From Bacteroidales bacterium (GTDB taxonomy: Bacteria > Bacteroidota > Bacteroidia > Bacteroidales > P3): 9,905 nucleotides of DNA. Location of the stretch: NCBI GenBank assembly GCA_017632095.1, contig JAGBSA010000197.1, positions 1 to 9,905 on the forward strand, given 5' to 3'. The notes beneath the pieces were generated by a model. The model was not told the origin of the DNA, did not search any database, and saw nothing but the letters and a program-made list of their open reading frames with translations. Both the position numbers and the translations under genes were made by a program. This document shows positions 1-7,292 of this stretch, piece after piece; within the stretch, counting starts at the first letter, position 1, and every line of letters starts with the position of its first letter.

Positions 1-1002
1 AAATCAGTAGGATTAAACGCCATAATAGCATCACTACTTTTCAAAAAGCACCCAAGCGAACTGAAATTCGTTATGGTCGATCCAAAGAAAGTAGAGCTAT
101 CCCTTTATTCTAAAATAGAAAGACACTATTTAGCAAAGTTGCCTGACAGTGAAGAGGCCATAATAACAGATGTCAAGAAAGTAGTTCGCACACTCAACTC
201 ACTCTGTATTGAAATGGATCAACGCTATGAGCTATTGAAGACAGCAGGTTGCAAAAAGATTACAGAGTATAATGCAAAATTCTGTTCAAGACGCCTTTTG
301 CCTACAAACGGACACCGATTCCTTCCGTACATAGTTTTAGTCATAGACGAGTTTGCAGACTTGATAATGACAGCTGGAAAAGAAGTCGAACTGCCTATTG
401 CACGTCTTGCACAGTTGGCAAGAGCTGTCGGCATACATCTTATAATCGCTACACAAAGACCAACAGTCAATATCATAACAGGAACAATCAAAGCAAACTT
501 CCCTGCAAGAATAGCCTTCAAAGTAAGTAGCAAGATGGACTCTAGAACAATCCTCGACGCGGGAGGAGCAGAACGATTGATAGGACGAGGAGATATGTTG
601 ATTTCATTAGGAAGCGACTTGATAAGACTTCAATGTGCGTTGATAGACACCGAAGAAATCGAACAGCTTGCTGAATATATCGGCTCACAAAGAGGATTCA
701 ACGAAACCTTCCTTTTGCCTGAGTATCTTGATGAGGAATCTGAACCAAGCAAAGAAGTGGATATGCGACAATTAGACGAGAAATTCGAAGAATCAGCCCG
801 TCTTGTAGTCTTACATCAGCACGGAAGCACATCTTTGATTCAAAGAAAACTATCCTTAGGTTATAATAGAGCAGGAAAAATCATCGATCAGCTTGAAGCA
901 GCCGGCATAGTAGGACCATTCGAAGGAAGTAAGGCTAGAAAGGTACTTATAAAGACCGAAGTCGAACTTGAAGAAGTCCTAAACGAATACGCAAGAAAAT
1001 AA
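1..1002 (+). CDS. ftsK: DNA translocase FtsK, C-terminal part (5' end outside window)
   Basis: FtsK is a membrane-anchored hexameric ATPase that pumps DNA at the division septum and helps resolve chromosome dimers. The reading frame is open from base 1; the first visible residues, KSVGLNA, are the last part of the Walker A motif (GxxGxGKS), so the window edge cuts the ATP-binding loop and the membrane and linker regions lie upstream. The first visible ATG (73) is internal, not a start. Walker B is VIDEFADL at visible residues about 114-121, followed by ATQRP at about 150-154. The C-terminal winged-helix gamma domain (about residues 260-319, with HGSTSLIQRK, YNRAGKI and AAGIVGPFEGSKAR) is the part that reads polarity sequences on DNA in studied FtsK proteins. 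The stop is TAA at 1000-1002; the lolA-like gene starts 13 bases later. Identification is very secure; only the N-terminal half is unseen. Confidence 0.97.
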   Translation, partial: KSVGLNAIIASLLFKKHPSELKFVMVDPKKVELSLYSKIERHYLAKLPDSEEAIITDVKKVVRTLNSLCIEMDQRYELLKTAGCKKITEYNAKFCSRRLLPTNGHRFLPYIVLVIDEFADLIMTAGKEVELPIARLAQLARAVGIHLIIATQRPTVNIITGTIKANFPARIAFKVSSKMDSRTILDAGGAERLIGRGDMLISLGSDLIRLQCALIDTEEIEQLAEYIGSQRGFNETFLLPEYLDEESEPSKEVDMRQLDEKFEESARLVVLHQHGSTSLIQRKLSLGYNRAGKIIDQLEAAGIVGPFEGSKARKVLIKTEVELEEVLNEYARK

Positions 1003-1015
1003 ATACCTTTTTTTT

Positions 1016-1675
1016 ATGAGAAGAACACTACTTGCAATGCTGTTGCTAGTATCGGCAACGCTTGCATTCGGACAAAAAACCAAAGTAAACGGAGTTGTAA
1101 TCGATCAAACAGCACAAAGAATAGTCGATGCCATATCTGCGAATATCGAAAAGGAAAGCCCCTTGCGAATGGACTTTGTGATGACAACAAAAAACAAAGG
1201 CAAACAAATCGATAGCCAAAAAGGCACATTCCTATCCCACGGAGCGAAATTCAGACTTCTATCCACCGACTACGAAGATTACTCTGACGGAAAAAACCTT
1301 TGGCACTTCGTAAAAGCCAACCAAGAGGTCGAACTGACAGGCTTAGATAGCGAAAGCAATGTCTTCAACATAATAAACATGATAAAAAGCTACTCAAAGG
1401 ACTACCGCCCTAAGCTTATAAGAGAAGAGAATCGAGGAAATGCCGTCTTCAATGTAATAGACCTTGTTCCAAAAGGCAAATCAGCCATAGCCAAGATAAG
1501 AATCGTTGCCAACAAAAACAGCAATCGTATTTCTGAAATGAGCATACAAATAAGAGAAGGCAACACCTACATCTATACAATCAGCAAATACGAAACCAAA
1601 GTCAAAACACAAGACAACGACTTCGTATTTCCAAGCAACAAATACCCAAATATCGAAATCATAGACCTAAGATAA
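1016..1675 (+). CDS. lolA: LolA-like outer-membrane lipoprotein carrier protein
   Basis: This 219-residue protein is probably the periplasmic chaperone that carries lipoproteins from the inner to the outer membrane. It starts with a signal peptide: MRR, a hydrophobic core at residues 4-18, and a signal peptidase I site after AFG (residue 19). The mature part shows the LolA pattern: a strand-rich start (about 44-58), GTFLSHGAKFRL (70-81), then SDGKNLWHF (90-98) followed by QEVEL (103-107), and a C-terminal half of alternating strands (IDLVP 148-152, KYETK 191-195) ending IEIIDLR. The length suits the family. ATG 1016 is chosen because the next Met (residue 8) would remove the charged start of the signal peptide. 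It lies directly behind ftsK, an order I know from other Bacteroidetes, which supports the call; sequence identity alone would be weaker. The start codon directly follows eight T residues with no Shine-Dalgarno site. Confidence 0.85.
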   Translation: MRRTLLAMLLLVSATLAFGQKTKVNGVVIDQTAQRIVDAISANIEKESPLRMDFVMTTKNKGKQIDSQKGTFLSHGAKFRLLSTDYEDYSDGKNLWHFVKANQEVELTGLDSESNVFNIINMIKSYSKDYRPKLIREENRGNAVFNVIDLVPKGKSAIAKIRIVANKNSNRISEMSIQIREGNTYIYTISKYETKVKTQDNDFVFPSNKYPNIEIIDLR

Positions 1676-1930
1676 AAGCCTTAAATCGAGAAAAGATTTC
1701 AAGAATCATAGAGTCTTAGACAAGCTTATTTCAAACAACGACTACAAAATCAAACAAGGGATATTGTTTTCCAATAATCGAGAAATTAAATCAAAAGAAC
1801 AAATCACACATCTGCCTATCTATCATTCGATGTTTCTGCAAAACAAAGAATCCAAACCCCATACCCATTCCTTATAAGTAAATTCTAGCTGAGAGAAAGC
1901 TTTTTTCTTAACACTAAACTCAGAACATTA

Positions 1931-1972
1931 AAAACGAAGCATTTGAGTTTGCTATCTCTAACTCTTCGTTTT
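1931..1972. terminator. Two-part hairpin, probable bidirectional terminator
   Basis: AAAACGAA (1931-1938) pairs with TTCGTTTT (1965-1972); inside it GAGTT (1945-1949) pairs with AACTC (1960-1964), leaving a 6-base one-sided bulge and a 10-base loop. Alternatively the outer arm extends to 9 pairs (AAAACGAAG with CTTCGTTTT). On the plus strand it runs into a T-rich stretch at 1969-1983, and on the minus strand into TTTTTAAT. It sits between converging genes, where a terminator serving both strands is expected. The stem is AT-rich and the bulge is large, so strength is uncertain. Confidence 0.5.
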
Positions 1973-2010
1973 AATTTTTTATTTCTTCGTTTCAGTAAAA
2001 CAAAACTTGA
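1960..2010 (+). repeat. Noncoding repeat, copy 1
   Basis: Contains, in order, AACTCTTCGTTT (1960-1971), CTTCGTTTTAATTTT (1964-1978), a second CTTCGTTT (1985-1992) and AAAACTTGA (2002-2010). The same words appear in the same overall order at 9837-9888. The two CTTCGTTT words are 21 bases apart here and 22 apart in the other copy. The word overlaps the right arm of the hairpin at 1931-1972, so the repeat may be tied to transcription termination; that link is inference. Confidence 0.5.
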
Positions 2011-2031
2011 TTTTAGAAAATTAATACTTGA

Positions 2032-2052
2032 AAAGAGTTTTTGCAACTCTTT
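2032..2052 (-). terminator. Hairpin at the end of aroB, probable terminator
   Basis: AAAGAGTT (2032-2039) and AACTCTTT (2045-2052) form a perfect 8-pair stem with a 5-base loop. The right arm overlaps the aroB stop codon (2051-2053). On the minus strand the stem is followed by TC and then AT-rich sequence rather than a clean T run; the T residues within the arm may substitute. Position right at the end of the recQ-aroB transcript supports a terminator role. Confidence 0.45.
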
Positions 2053-3055
2053 ATTTCATACAACTTAGGATTTGTTCTCTATCGGTGGAACAATTATATA
2101 CACCCTTGCCAATTGATTCCAACAATACTAAATTAAAACATTGGTTGGAGTTCTTTTTGTCTGCGTTCATGTAGTTGAACAAATCTTGCATCTTATCGGC
2201 TATTGGCTCTATGGTAAAGTGGGTTGATAGGTATGTTCTCAAAATATCTTTTTCTTCTTGCGGCATTTGCTCACAGAGGTTCAAGATGTGATACATTCCA
2301 TTTGCGATTGCTTCTCCATGGAGCAAGTCTCTACCCTCTTGCATGGCAAGGCTCTCGATTGCATGACCGATTGTATGTCCGAAGTTCAAGAGTCGTCTTT
2401 CAGCTTTGTCGTTTGGGTCTTTGCGAACTATGCTTTGTTTGATTCGTATGCAGCGTTTGAGTAATTGAATGTTGGTTCCGGCTTCCAAAGGTGGCATTTG
2501 CATTATCTCGTATGCCAACTGCCTATCGGCAATCAAGGCTGTCTTTAACATTTCTGCCACTCCATTCACTATATGTCTTGCTTCAAGGGTTTCAAGAAAA
2601 ACCTCATCGATACAAACTTTTGATGCAAATTTTATGTTGCCTATTTGGTTTTTTACGGTTCCTATATTTAAGCCATTCTTTCCTCCTATTGCGGCATCTA
2701 CCATTGCTAAGGTGGTTGTAGGAATAAGACATACTTCTATGCCTCGCTTAAAAGTTGATGCAACAAAAGAGGCTACATCACAAACTACCCCTCCTCCCAA
2801 AGCGATTAGAACAGTGTCTTTGTCCGCTCCTTGTTCTATCAACGCCTCTACAATGGAACAATAGGTCTCTAAGTTCTTTGACTCCTCCCCTGCTTCGATT
2901 TCTATTATCTGAGCGTCAATCAAGGACTCCATATTGTAGATAAGCACCGACAGACAGAGTTCTGATGTATTGGAATCGGCTATTATGACTTTTTGTCTTT
3001 GAGGTGCCTTCAGTAAATAGAAGTCTAAAGATGATAAAGATACTATACGTTCCAT
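2051..3055 (-). CDS. aroB: 3-dehydroquinate synthase
   Basis: AroB is a cytoplasmic NAD- and metal-dependent enzyme that converts DAHP to 3-dehydroquinate, the second step of the shikimate route to aromatic amino acids. The 334-residue protein has the family's N-terminal nucleotide-binding half with GGGVVCD (87-93), PTTT (112-115) and GGKNG (124-128), and the C-terminal metal-binding half. Metal ligands are visible as Glu168 (GVAEMLK), His227 (NFGHTIGHA) and His246 (LLHGE); catalytic-type residues Lys171, Lys206, Arg220, Asn224 and His231 are also in place. The length is slightly short for the family (about 340-360) because the start and end are compact. Small departures from the common motifs are GGGVVCD where most have GGGVxGD, and GGKNG for GGKTG. 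It follows recQ by 10 bases on the same strand, with start ATG at 3053-3055, so the two are probably cotranscribed. Confidence 0.96.
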   Translation of the reverse strand: MERIVSLSSLDFYLLKAPQRQKVIIADSNTSELCLSVLIYNMESLIDAQIIEIEAGEESKNLETYCSIVEALIEQGADKDTVLIALGGGVVCDVASFVASTFKRGIEVCLIPTTTLAMVDAAIGGKNGLNIGTVKNQIGNIKFASKVCIDEVFLETLEARHIVNGVAEMLKTALIADRQLAYEIMQMPPLEAGTNIQLLKRCIRIKQSIVRKDPNDKAERRLLNFGHTIGHAIESLAMQEGRDLLHGEAIANGMYHILNLCEQMPQEEKDILRTYLSTHFTIEPIADKMQDLFNYMNADKKNSNQCFNLVLLESIGKGVYNCSTDREQILSCMK

Positions 3056-3065
3056 CGTTTTTTGC

Positions 3066-5261
3066 TTATTGTCCGTATTTTGTTAGGAATTGGATTCGCA
3101 TAAGTCTGACTTCTTCTCTTGAATATTCGTCTTCGCCCAACTCTTCCAAGATTTCGTCTATGTCTCCTGTCTCCATCTCCATCAATACTTCGTTTATTTC
3201 TTCTTGATGTTCGGGATCGATGTTTTCTTCTATGTAATAGCTCAAATCTAATTTTGTTCCGGAAGATACAATGCTTTCTATCTCTGTCAGCAATTCGTCA
3301 ACCTCCATATTCTTTGACTCAGCTATGCTTTCCAATGAAAGTTTCTTGTCGATACTCTTTATTACAAACACCTTCAATCCTGACTTGTTTACAACGGATT
3401 TTATAACCAAATCCTGAGGTCTTGTGATGTTGTTTGTCTCTACGTAATTCTTTATTGTATCTATAAAAGGCTTGCCAAACTTTTGAGCTTTGTGTACTCC
3501 GACTCCTGTAATTTTCTTAAGTTCTTCTTCTGTTATCGGATATTGTACGCACATGTCGATAAGGGAACGGTCTTCGAATATAACATATGGAGGAAGCCCA
3601 CCTTCTTTTTCTGATGTGCGACGACGAATGTCTCTTAATATATTGTATAGAACAGGATCTGAGGCTGCATTAGCTCCTGTTGGTGCCGGTGCTTCGTCCT
3701 CTTGATCTATGTCCTCAAAATTTCTATCTACTGGAACTTTTAATGGGTATGGCTTTTTCAAGAAATCAACTCCTTCTTGTGTGAGTTTGAGTTGTCCGTA
3801 CTTTTCTATGTCTTTTCTAAGCAGGTTTTCGATAATGCAAAGTCTTGCTACGGCTTTCCAAAATGTTTCCGGCTGCTCTTTGCCTATGCCAAACAATTCG
3901 AGCTTATGGTGTCCGTTGGTTTTAACCTCTGCATTGGCTTCTCCCAAAAGTAACTTTATTATGTATGATGTCTTGTATTGCTCTTTGGTTTCGATGACTG
4001 TCTCTATAAAGTCTTTGACTGCCTCTGTTGCTTCAACAAGTGGTTTTGGGTGAAGGCAGTTATCACAATTTCCGCAGTTGTCTTGTGTATAGTCTTCGCC
4101 AAAATACTTTAACAATGTTTTACGACGACATTGCGAACTCTCGGCATAGGAAATTGTTTCGTCTATCAACTGCTGTGTAACCTCACGTTCTGCCACTGGT
4201 TTGTCGGTTAAGAACTTCTCTAGCTTTTCCATATCTTTTTCTGCATAGAATGCTATACACAATCCTTCGCCATCATCTCGTCCTGCCCTACCTGTTTCCT
4301 GATAATAGCCCTCTAGACTCTTTGGCATATCGTAATGGATAACGTAACGCACGTCTGGTTTATCTATACCCATACCAAAAGCTATTGTTGCCACAATTAC
4401 ATCTATCTCTTCGCGAATAAACATATCTTGATTGTTCGCTCTCGATACAGAATCCAAACCTGCGTGATAAGGCATCGCCTTTATGCCATTTACAACTAAG
4501 GTTTCGGTAAGTTCTTCTACCTTTTTACGGCTTAGACAATATATTATACCACTTTGTTGTTTGTGTTGGTTGATGAATTGTATGATTTCCTTATCCAAAG
4601 ACATCTCATCTTTCGGCTTCGGACGAATTTCATAATATAGGTTCGAACGATTGAAAGAACTAATATAAACCTTTGCATCTTGCATTTCAAGGTTCTTGAT
4701 AATGTCTTGTTGAACTTTCGGAGTAGCTGTTGCTGTTAGTGCGATAACTGGAACATCCCCTGAAATAGTTTGAATCAATGGATGAATACGTCTGTACTCT
4801 GGTCTGAAATCATGGCCCCATTCCGAAATACAATGAGCTTCGTCTATGGCATAAAAGCTAATCTTTATACTCTGAAAAAGTTCTATGTTCTCTTGTTTTG
4901 TAAGTGATTCAGGAGCTACGTAAAGCAATTTGGTCTTTCCAGACAAAAGATCTTCTTTTACTTGTGCTATTTCATGTCTGTTAAGTGTTGAATTAAGGAA
5001 ATGAGCAATTGATGGGTCGGTACTTACTCCCCTTACGAAGTCCACTTGATTTTTCATCAAAGAAATCAAAGGAGATACCACTATTGCAGTACCTTCGGAA
5101 ATCAATGCAGGCAATTGATAACACAAACTCTTACCTCCTCCAGTCGGCATAATAACAAAAACATTGTTTCCTTCCAATAAAGATGTTATTATCTTCTCTT
5201 GATTGCCCTTAAATTTATCAAAACCAAACAATCTTTTAAGTGCAGCGCTTATATCCTCCAT
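3066..5261 (-). CDS. recQ: ATP-dependent DNA helicase RecQ
   Basis: RecQ is a 3'-to-5' superfamily 2 helicase acting in recombination and repair of stalled forks. From ATG 5261 the protein has 731 residues. Visible parts: Walker A TGGGKS (40-45), DEAH box (140-143) within AIDEAHCISEWGHDFRPEYR, motif III LTATATP (175-181), motif V with AFGMGIDKPDVR, motif VI QETGRAGRD (321-329); then the zinc-binding cysteines 378, 396, 399 and 402 (CGNCDNC), the RQC winged helix (about 407-512), an HRDC domain (about 534-611), a probable helix-turn-helix segment (about 612-675) and an acidic tail ending RIQFLTKYGQ. The last segments match what I know of Bacteroidetes RecQ and exceed E. coli RecQ (about 610 residues). 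A TTG at 5273 in the same frame would add four residues; ATG is preferred because MEDISAALKRLFGFDKF fits the normal RecQ start. aroB follows after 10 bases. Confidence 0.97.
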   Translation of the reverse strand: MEDISAALKRLFGFDKFKGNQEKIITSLLEGNNVFVIMPTGGGKSLCYQLPALISEGTAIVVSPLISLMKNQVDFVRGVSTDPSIAHFLNSTLNRHEIAQVKEDLLSGKTKLLYVAPESLTKQENIELFQSIKISFYAIDEAHCISEWGHDFRPEYRRIHPLIQTISGDVPVIALTATATPKVQQDIIKNLEMQDAKVYISSFNRSNLYYEIRPKPKDEMSLDKEIIQFINQHKQQSGIIYCLSRKKVEELTETLVVNGIKAMPYHAGLDSVSRANNQDMFIREEIDVIVATIAFGMGIDKPDVRYVIHYDMPKSLEGYYQETGRAGRDDGEGLCIAFYAEKDMEKLEKFLTDKPVAEREVTQQLIDETISYAESSQCRRKTLLKYFGEDYTQDNCGNCDNCLHPKPLVEATEAVKDFIETVIETKEQYKTSYIIKLLLGEANAEVKTNGHHKLELFGIGKEQPETFWKAVARLCIIENLLRKDIEKYGQLKLTQEGVDFLKKPYPLKVPVDRNFEDIDQEDEAPAPTGANAASDPVLYNILRDIRRRTSEKEGGLPPYVIFEDRSLIDMCVQYPITEEELKKITGVGVHKAQKFGKPFIDTIKNYVETNNITRPQDLVIKSVVNKSGLKVFVIKSIDKKLSLESIAESKNMEVDELLTEIESIVSSGTKLDLSYYIEENIDPEHQEEINEVLMEMETGDIDEILEELGEDEYSREEVRLMRIQFLTKYGQ

Positions 5262-5308
5262 ACGCTTTTTCAAATGTTTAACAATTCACCAACAGATTTA
5301 ATTAGATA

Positions 5309-5324
5309 TAAATTTGTAACTTTG
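5309..5324 (+). promoter_or_regulatory. Tandem Bacteroidetes -7 boxes facing kdsD
   Basis: Two adjoining matches to the Bacteroidetes -7 consensus TAnnTTTG: TAAATTTG (5309-5316) and TAACTTTG (5317-5324). A -33 TTTG element at the usual distance is not clear; the nearest is TTTA at 5297-5300. The boxes are about 95-105 bases before the kdsD GTG, giving a leader of roughly 90 bases. They lie in the only gap ahead of the four-gene plus-strand set, so they are the best candidate for its promoter. Confidence 0.6.
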
Positions 5325-5329
5325 CCGTC

Positions 5330-5337
5330 CAAAACTA
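5330..5337 (-). promoter_or_regulatory. Candidate -7 box facing recQ-aroB
   Basis: Read on the minus strand this is TAGTTTTG, a match to TAnnTTTG, about 70 bases before the recQ ATG. No well-placed -33 TTTG is seen. A second near match, TACCTTTA on the minus strand at 5366-5373, fails at the last base. It lies only six bases from the opposing plus-strand boxes, so the two promoters would compete for polymerase if both are real. Confidence 0.3.
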
Positions 5338-5419
5338 TCTTCAAAAAAGAAGTGTTTGGAGTATGTAAAGGTACTACTTTTTTTTGCAGTGAACAAATTT
5401 TTTTACAAAAAATAGAAAA

Positions 5420-6394
5420 GTGAAAAGCGATTTTGATATTTTAGAAACAGCAAAACAGACAATTAGAACTGAATTGAAATGTATCGAAAATCTGTTGAAT
5501 TACGTAGATAATGAATTTTTGAAAGTAGTTCGATTGTTGTTTTCATGCAAAGGAAGAGTTGTTGTATGCGGTATTGGCAAAAGTGCACTAATCGGAAGCA
5601 AGATTGTTGCAACACTAAATTCCACAGGAACACCTTCTATATTTATGCACGCTGCTGAGGCAATCCATGGTGATTTAGGCATGATTCAGTCTGACGATGT
5701 TGTGATTTGCATTTCCAAAAGCGGAAATACTCCCGAGATAAAGGTACTTGTACCTCTTATAAAGGCAATGGGCAACAAGCTTATCGCAATGGTGGGTAGC
5801 GAAGATTCATATCTGTCAAAGAGTGCAGACTTTCGTATAAATTGTTTCGTGGAAAAAGAGGCTTGTCCAAACAATCTTGCCCCAACATCAAGCACAACGG
5901 CTCAGCTTGTAATGGGTGACGCCCTTGCAGTTTGCCTTCTTTATTGTAGGAACTTCTCTTCAAGCGACTTTGCAAAGTATCACCCCGGCGGAAGCTTAGG
6001 CAAGAGACTTTATTTGAGAGTTGCAGACTTGTATCCGAGAAATGAACGTCCTATTATCAATAAAGACGCAACTATTGCCGAGAGTATAATTGAGATTTCA
6101 AGCAAACGTTTAGGCTGTGTTGTGGTGTCAGAAAACGATAATGTCGATGGAATTATAACAGACGGAGATTTGAGACGCATGCTTAACAATAGCGAGGCTA
6201 TCGATACAAGAAGCCAAAAAGCAGAAAGCATAATGTCTAAATCACCTAAATGTATTAACGCCGACGCTTACGCAGTTGAAGCTTTCAATATAATGCAACA
6301 ACATCATATAACCCAATTAGTAGTTACCGATGACAAGAATCGCTATTTGGGAATTGTGCATATACATGATTTAATCAGTGAAGGTATAATCTAA
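5420..6394 (+). CDS. kdsD: D-arabinose-5-phosphate isomerase (KdsD/KpsF family)
   Basis: This enzyme interconverts ribulose 5-phosphate and arabinose 5-phosphate, the first committed supply step for Kdo, the sugar linking lipid A to the rest of lipopolysaccharide. The 324-residue protein has the standard order: SIS sugar-isomerase domain (about 40-180) then two CBS domains (about 205-262 and 268-324). Motifs are GIGKSALIG (51-59), SKSGNTPEI (99-107), CPNNLAPTSSTTA (149-161) and YHPGGSLG (187-194). Lys54, Glu106, Glu147 and His188 correspond at a constant offset of five to the residues known to matter in E. coli KdsD (Lys59, Glu111, Glu152, His193). The start is GTG: an in-frame TGA at 5390-5392 lies upstream with no other start codon between, and the next Met is deep inside the SIS domain. 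The leader is A-rich without a clear Shine-Dalgarno site. It is the first gene of the plus-strand set; era follows after 13 bases. Confidence 0.95.
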   Translation: MKSDFDILETAKQTIRTELKCIENLLNYVDNEFLKVVRLLFSCKGRVVVCGIGKSALIGSKIVATLNSTGTPSIFMHAAEAIHGDLGMIQSDDVVICISKSGNTPEIKVLVPLIKAMGNKLIAMVGSEDSYLSKSADFRINCFVEKEACPNNLAPTSSTTAQLVMGDALAVCLLYCRNFSSSDFAKYHPGGSLGKRLYLRVADLYPRNERPIINKDATIAESIIEISSKRLGCVVVSENDNVDGIITDGDLRRMLNNSEAIDTRSQKAESIMSKSPKCINADAYAVEAFNIMQQHHITQLVVTDDKNRYLGIVHIHDLISEGII

Positions 6395-6407
6395 AAAAGG
6401 TATTACG

Positions 6408-7292
6408 ATGGAACATAAAGCAGGTTTTGTCAATATAATAGGTAATCCTAACGTAGGCAAATCAACTTTGATGAATGCTCTTGTAGGAGAAAAACTAAGT
6501 ATAATCACAAAAAAATGTCAAACAACTAGACATAGAATATTGGGATTGGTAAATGGCGAAGATTTTCAGATAGTTTTCTCCGACACTCCGGGTATTCTGA
6601 ATCCTCATTACAAATTACAACAATGTATGTTGCAACAAGTAGAGGGTGCTTTGTCGGATGCAGATGTTTTCTTGGTGGTTACCGATATGGGAGAGGAGAT
6701 TAAGAACAAGGAAATCTACGAAAACATAAAGCGAAGCAACATTCCCGTTGTTGTTGTAATAAATAAGATAGACCTTGCCTCACAAGAGAAAGTCAATGAG
6801 ATAATCGAACATTGGCAAAAGGAGATTCCTCGTGCAGATATAGTACCTTGCAGTGCTCTTCACTCGATGGGAATTGAAAAAGTCATGGATTTGGTAAAGG
6901 GATACTTACCTGCGTCTCCTGCTTACTACGATAAAGATATGCTTACCGACAAAAGCATGCGTTTTTTGGTAAGTGAGATTATCAGAGAGAAGATTCTACT
7001 TATTTATGACAAAGAAATACCTTATTCAACCGAGGTTGCCGTCGAAGAATTCAAAGAAAGCGAACAGATAAACAGAATTCGTGCAGTCATATTCACCGAA
7101 AGAGATAGCCAAAAGAAAATTCTTATCGGCAGAAACGGAAGTATGATCAAGAAAGTGGGAACAGAGGCAAGGAAAGACATAGAAGAGTTTACTGAAAAGA
7201 AATGTTTCCTTGAGCTTATGGTGAAAGTGAAGAAGGATTGGAGAAATTGCGAGAGAGATTTGCGAAACTTCGGATATGAATCAAAGAGATAA
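6408..7292 (+). CDS. era: GTPase Era
   Basis: Era is an essential GTPase that binds the 3' end of 16S rRNA and helps mature the small ribosomal subunit. The 294-residue protein shows all G motifs: G1 GNPNVGKS (12-19), the switch I TT (39-40), G3 DTPG (59-62), G4 NKID (119-122) and G5 SAL (149-151). The C-terminal RNA-binding KH domain (about 205-280) carries EIPYSTEV (203-210) and the GRNG loop (241-244) followed by SMIKKVG. Length is normal for Era. AAAAAAGG at 6393-6400, seven bases before ATG 6408, is the nearest thing to a ribosome binding site in this set. The last 17 bases overlap the start of the next gene in another frame. In Bacteroides as I recall it, era sits with fabH and der; here neither is adjacent. 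Confidence 0.97.
   Translation: MEHKAGFVNIIGNPNVGKSTLMNALVGEKLSIITKKCQTTRHRILGLVNGEDFQIVFSDTPGILNPHYKLQQCMLQQVEGALSDADVFLVVTDMGEEIKNKEIYENIKRSNIPVVVVINKIDLASQEKVNEIIEHWQKEIPRADIVPCSALHSMGIEKVMDLVKGYLPASPAYYDKDMLTDKSMRFLVSEIIREKILLIYDKEIPYSTEVAVEEFKESEQINRIRAVIFTERDSQKKILIGRNGSMIKKVGTEARKDIEEFTEKKCFLELMVKVKKDWRNCERDLRNFGYESKR

Larger units (their letters stand above)
1676..2050. other. 375-base intergenic gap between converging genes
   Basis: No gene is supported here. The plus-strand lolA-like gene ends on the left and the minus-strand aroB ends on the right, so no promoter is required. The left part (1676-1900) is A-rich with only very short open frames on either strand and no tRNA-like fold that I can see. 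The right part (1928-2052) holds two hairpins and a copy of a short repeat that recurs at the end of the window; these are listed separately. Confidence 0.8.

Noticed and set aside
225..533. Minus-strand open frame of 102 codons opposite ftsK
   Set aside because: It lies entirely opposite conserved FtsK ATPase sequence and its composition reflects the reverse of that gene.
1755..1872. Short minus-strand frame of about 25 codons in the convergent gap
   Set aside because: Too short, no leader signal and no recognisable sequence; it ends in TGA without any supporting feature.
2469..2864. Plus-strand open frame of 131 codons opposite aroB
   Set aside because: It is fully antisense to the clear aroB coding sequence, shows no recognisable motif and has no leader or promoter; it is a shadow frame.
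5262..5273. TTG at 5273 as the recQ start
   Set aside because: It would add only four residues, and ATG 5261 gives the usual RecQ N-terminus; TTG starts are rarer. It cannot be fully excluded.
5366..5412. Possible terminator or attenuator in the kdsD leader (AAAG/CTTT stem followed by T8, and T7/A6 pairing)
   Set aside because: The first stem has four AT-rich pairs and the second leaves a two-base loop; neither would fold stably.
5199..5423. Plus-strand open frame of 74 codons across the recQ start and the promoter gap
   Set aside because: It overlaps the start of recQ, runs through the -7 boxes and T runs, and its product resembles no protein I know.
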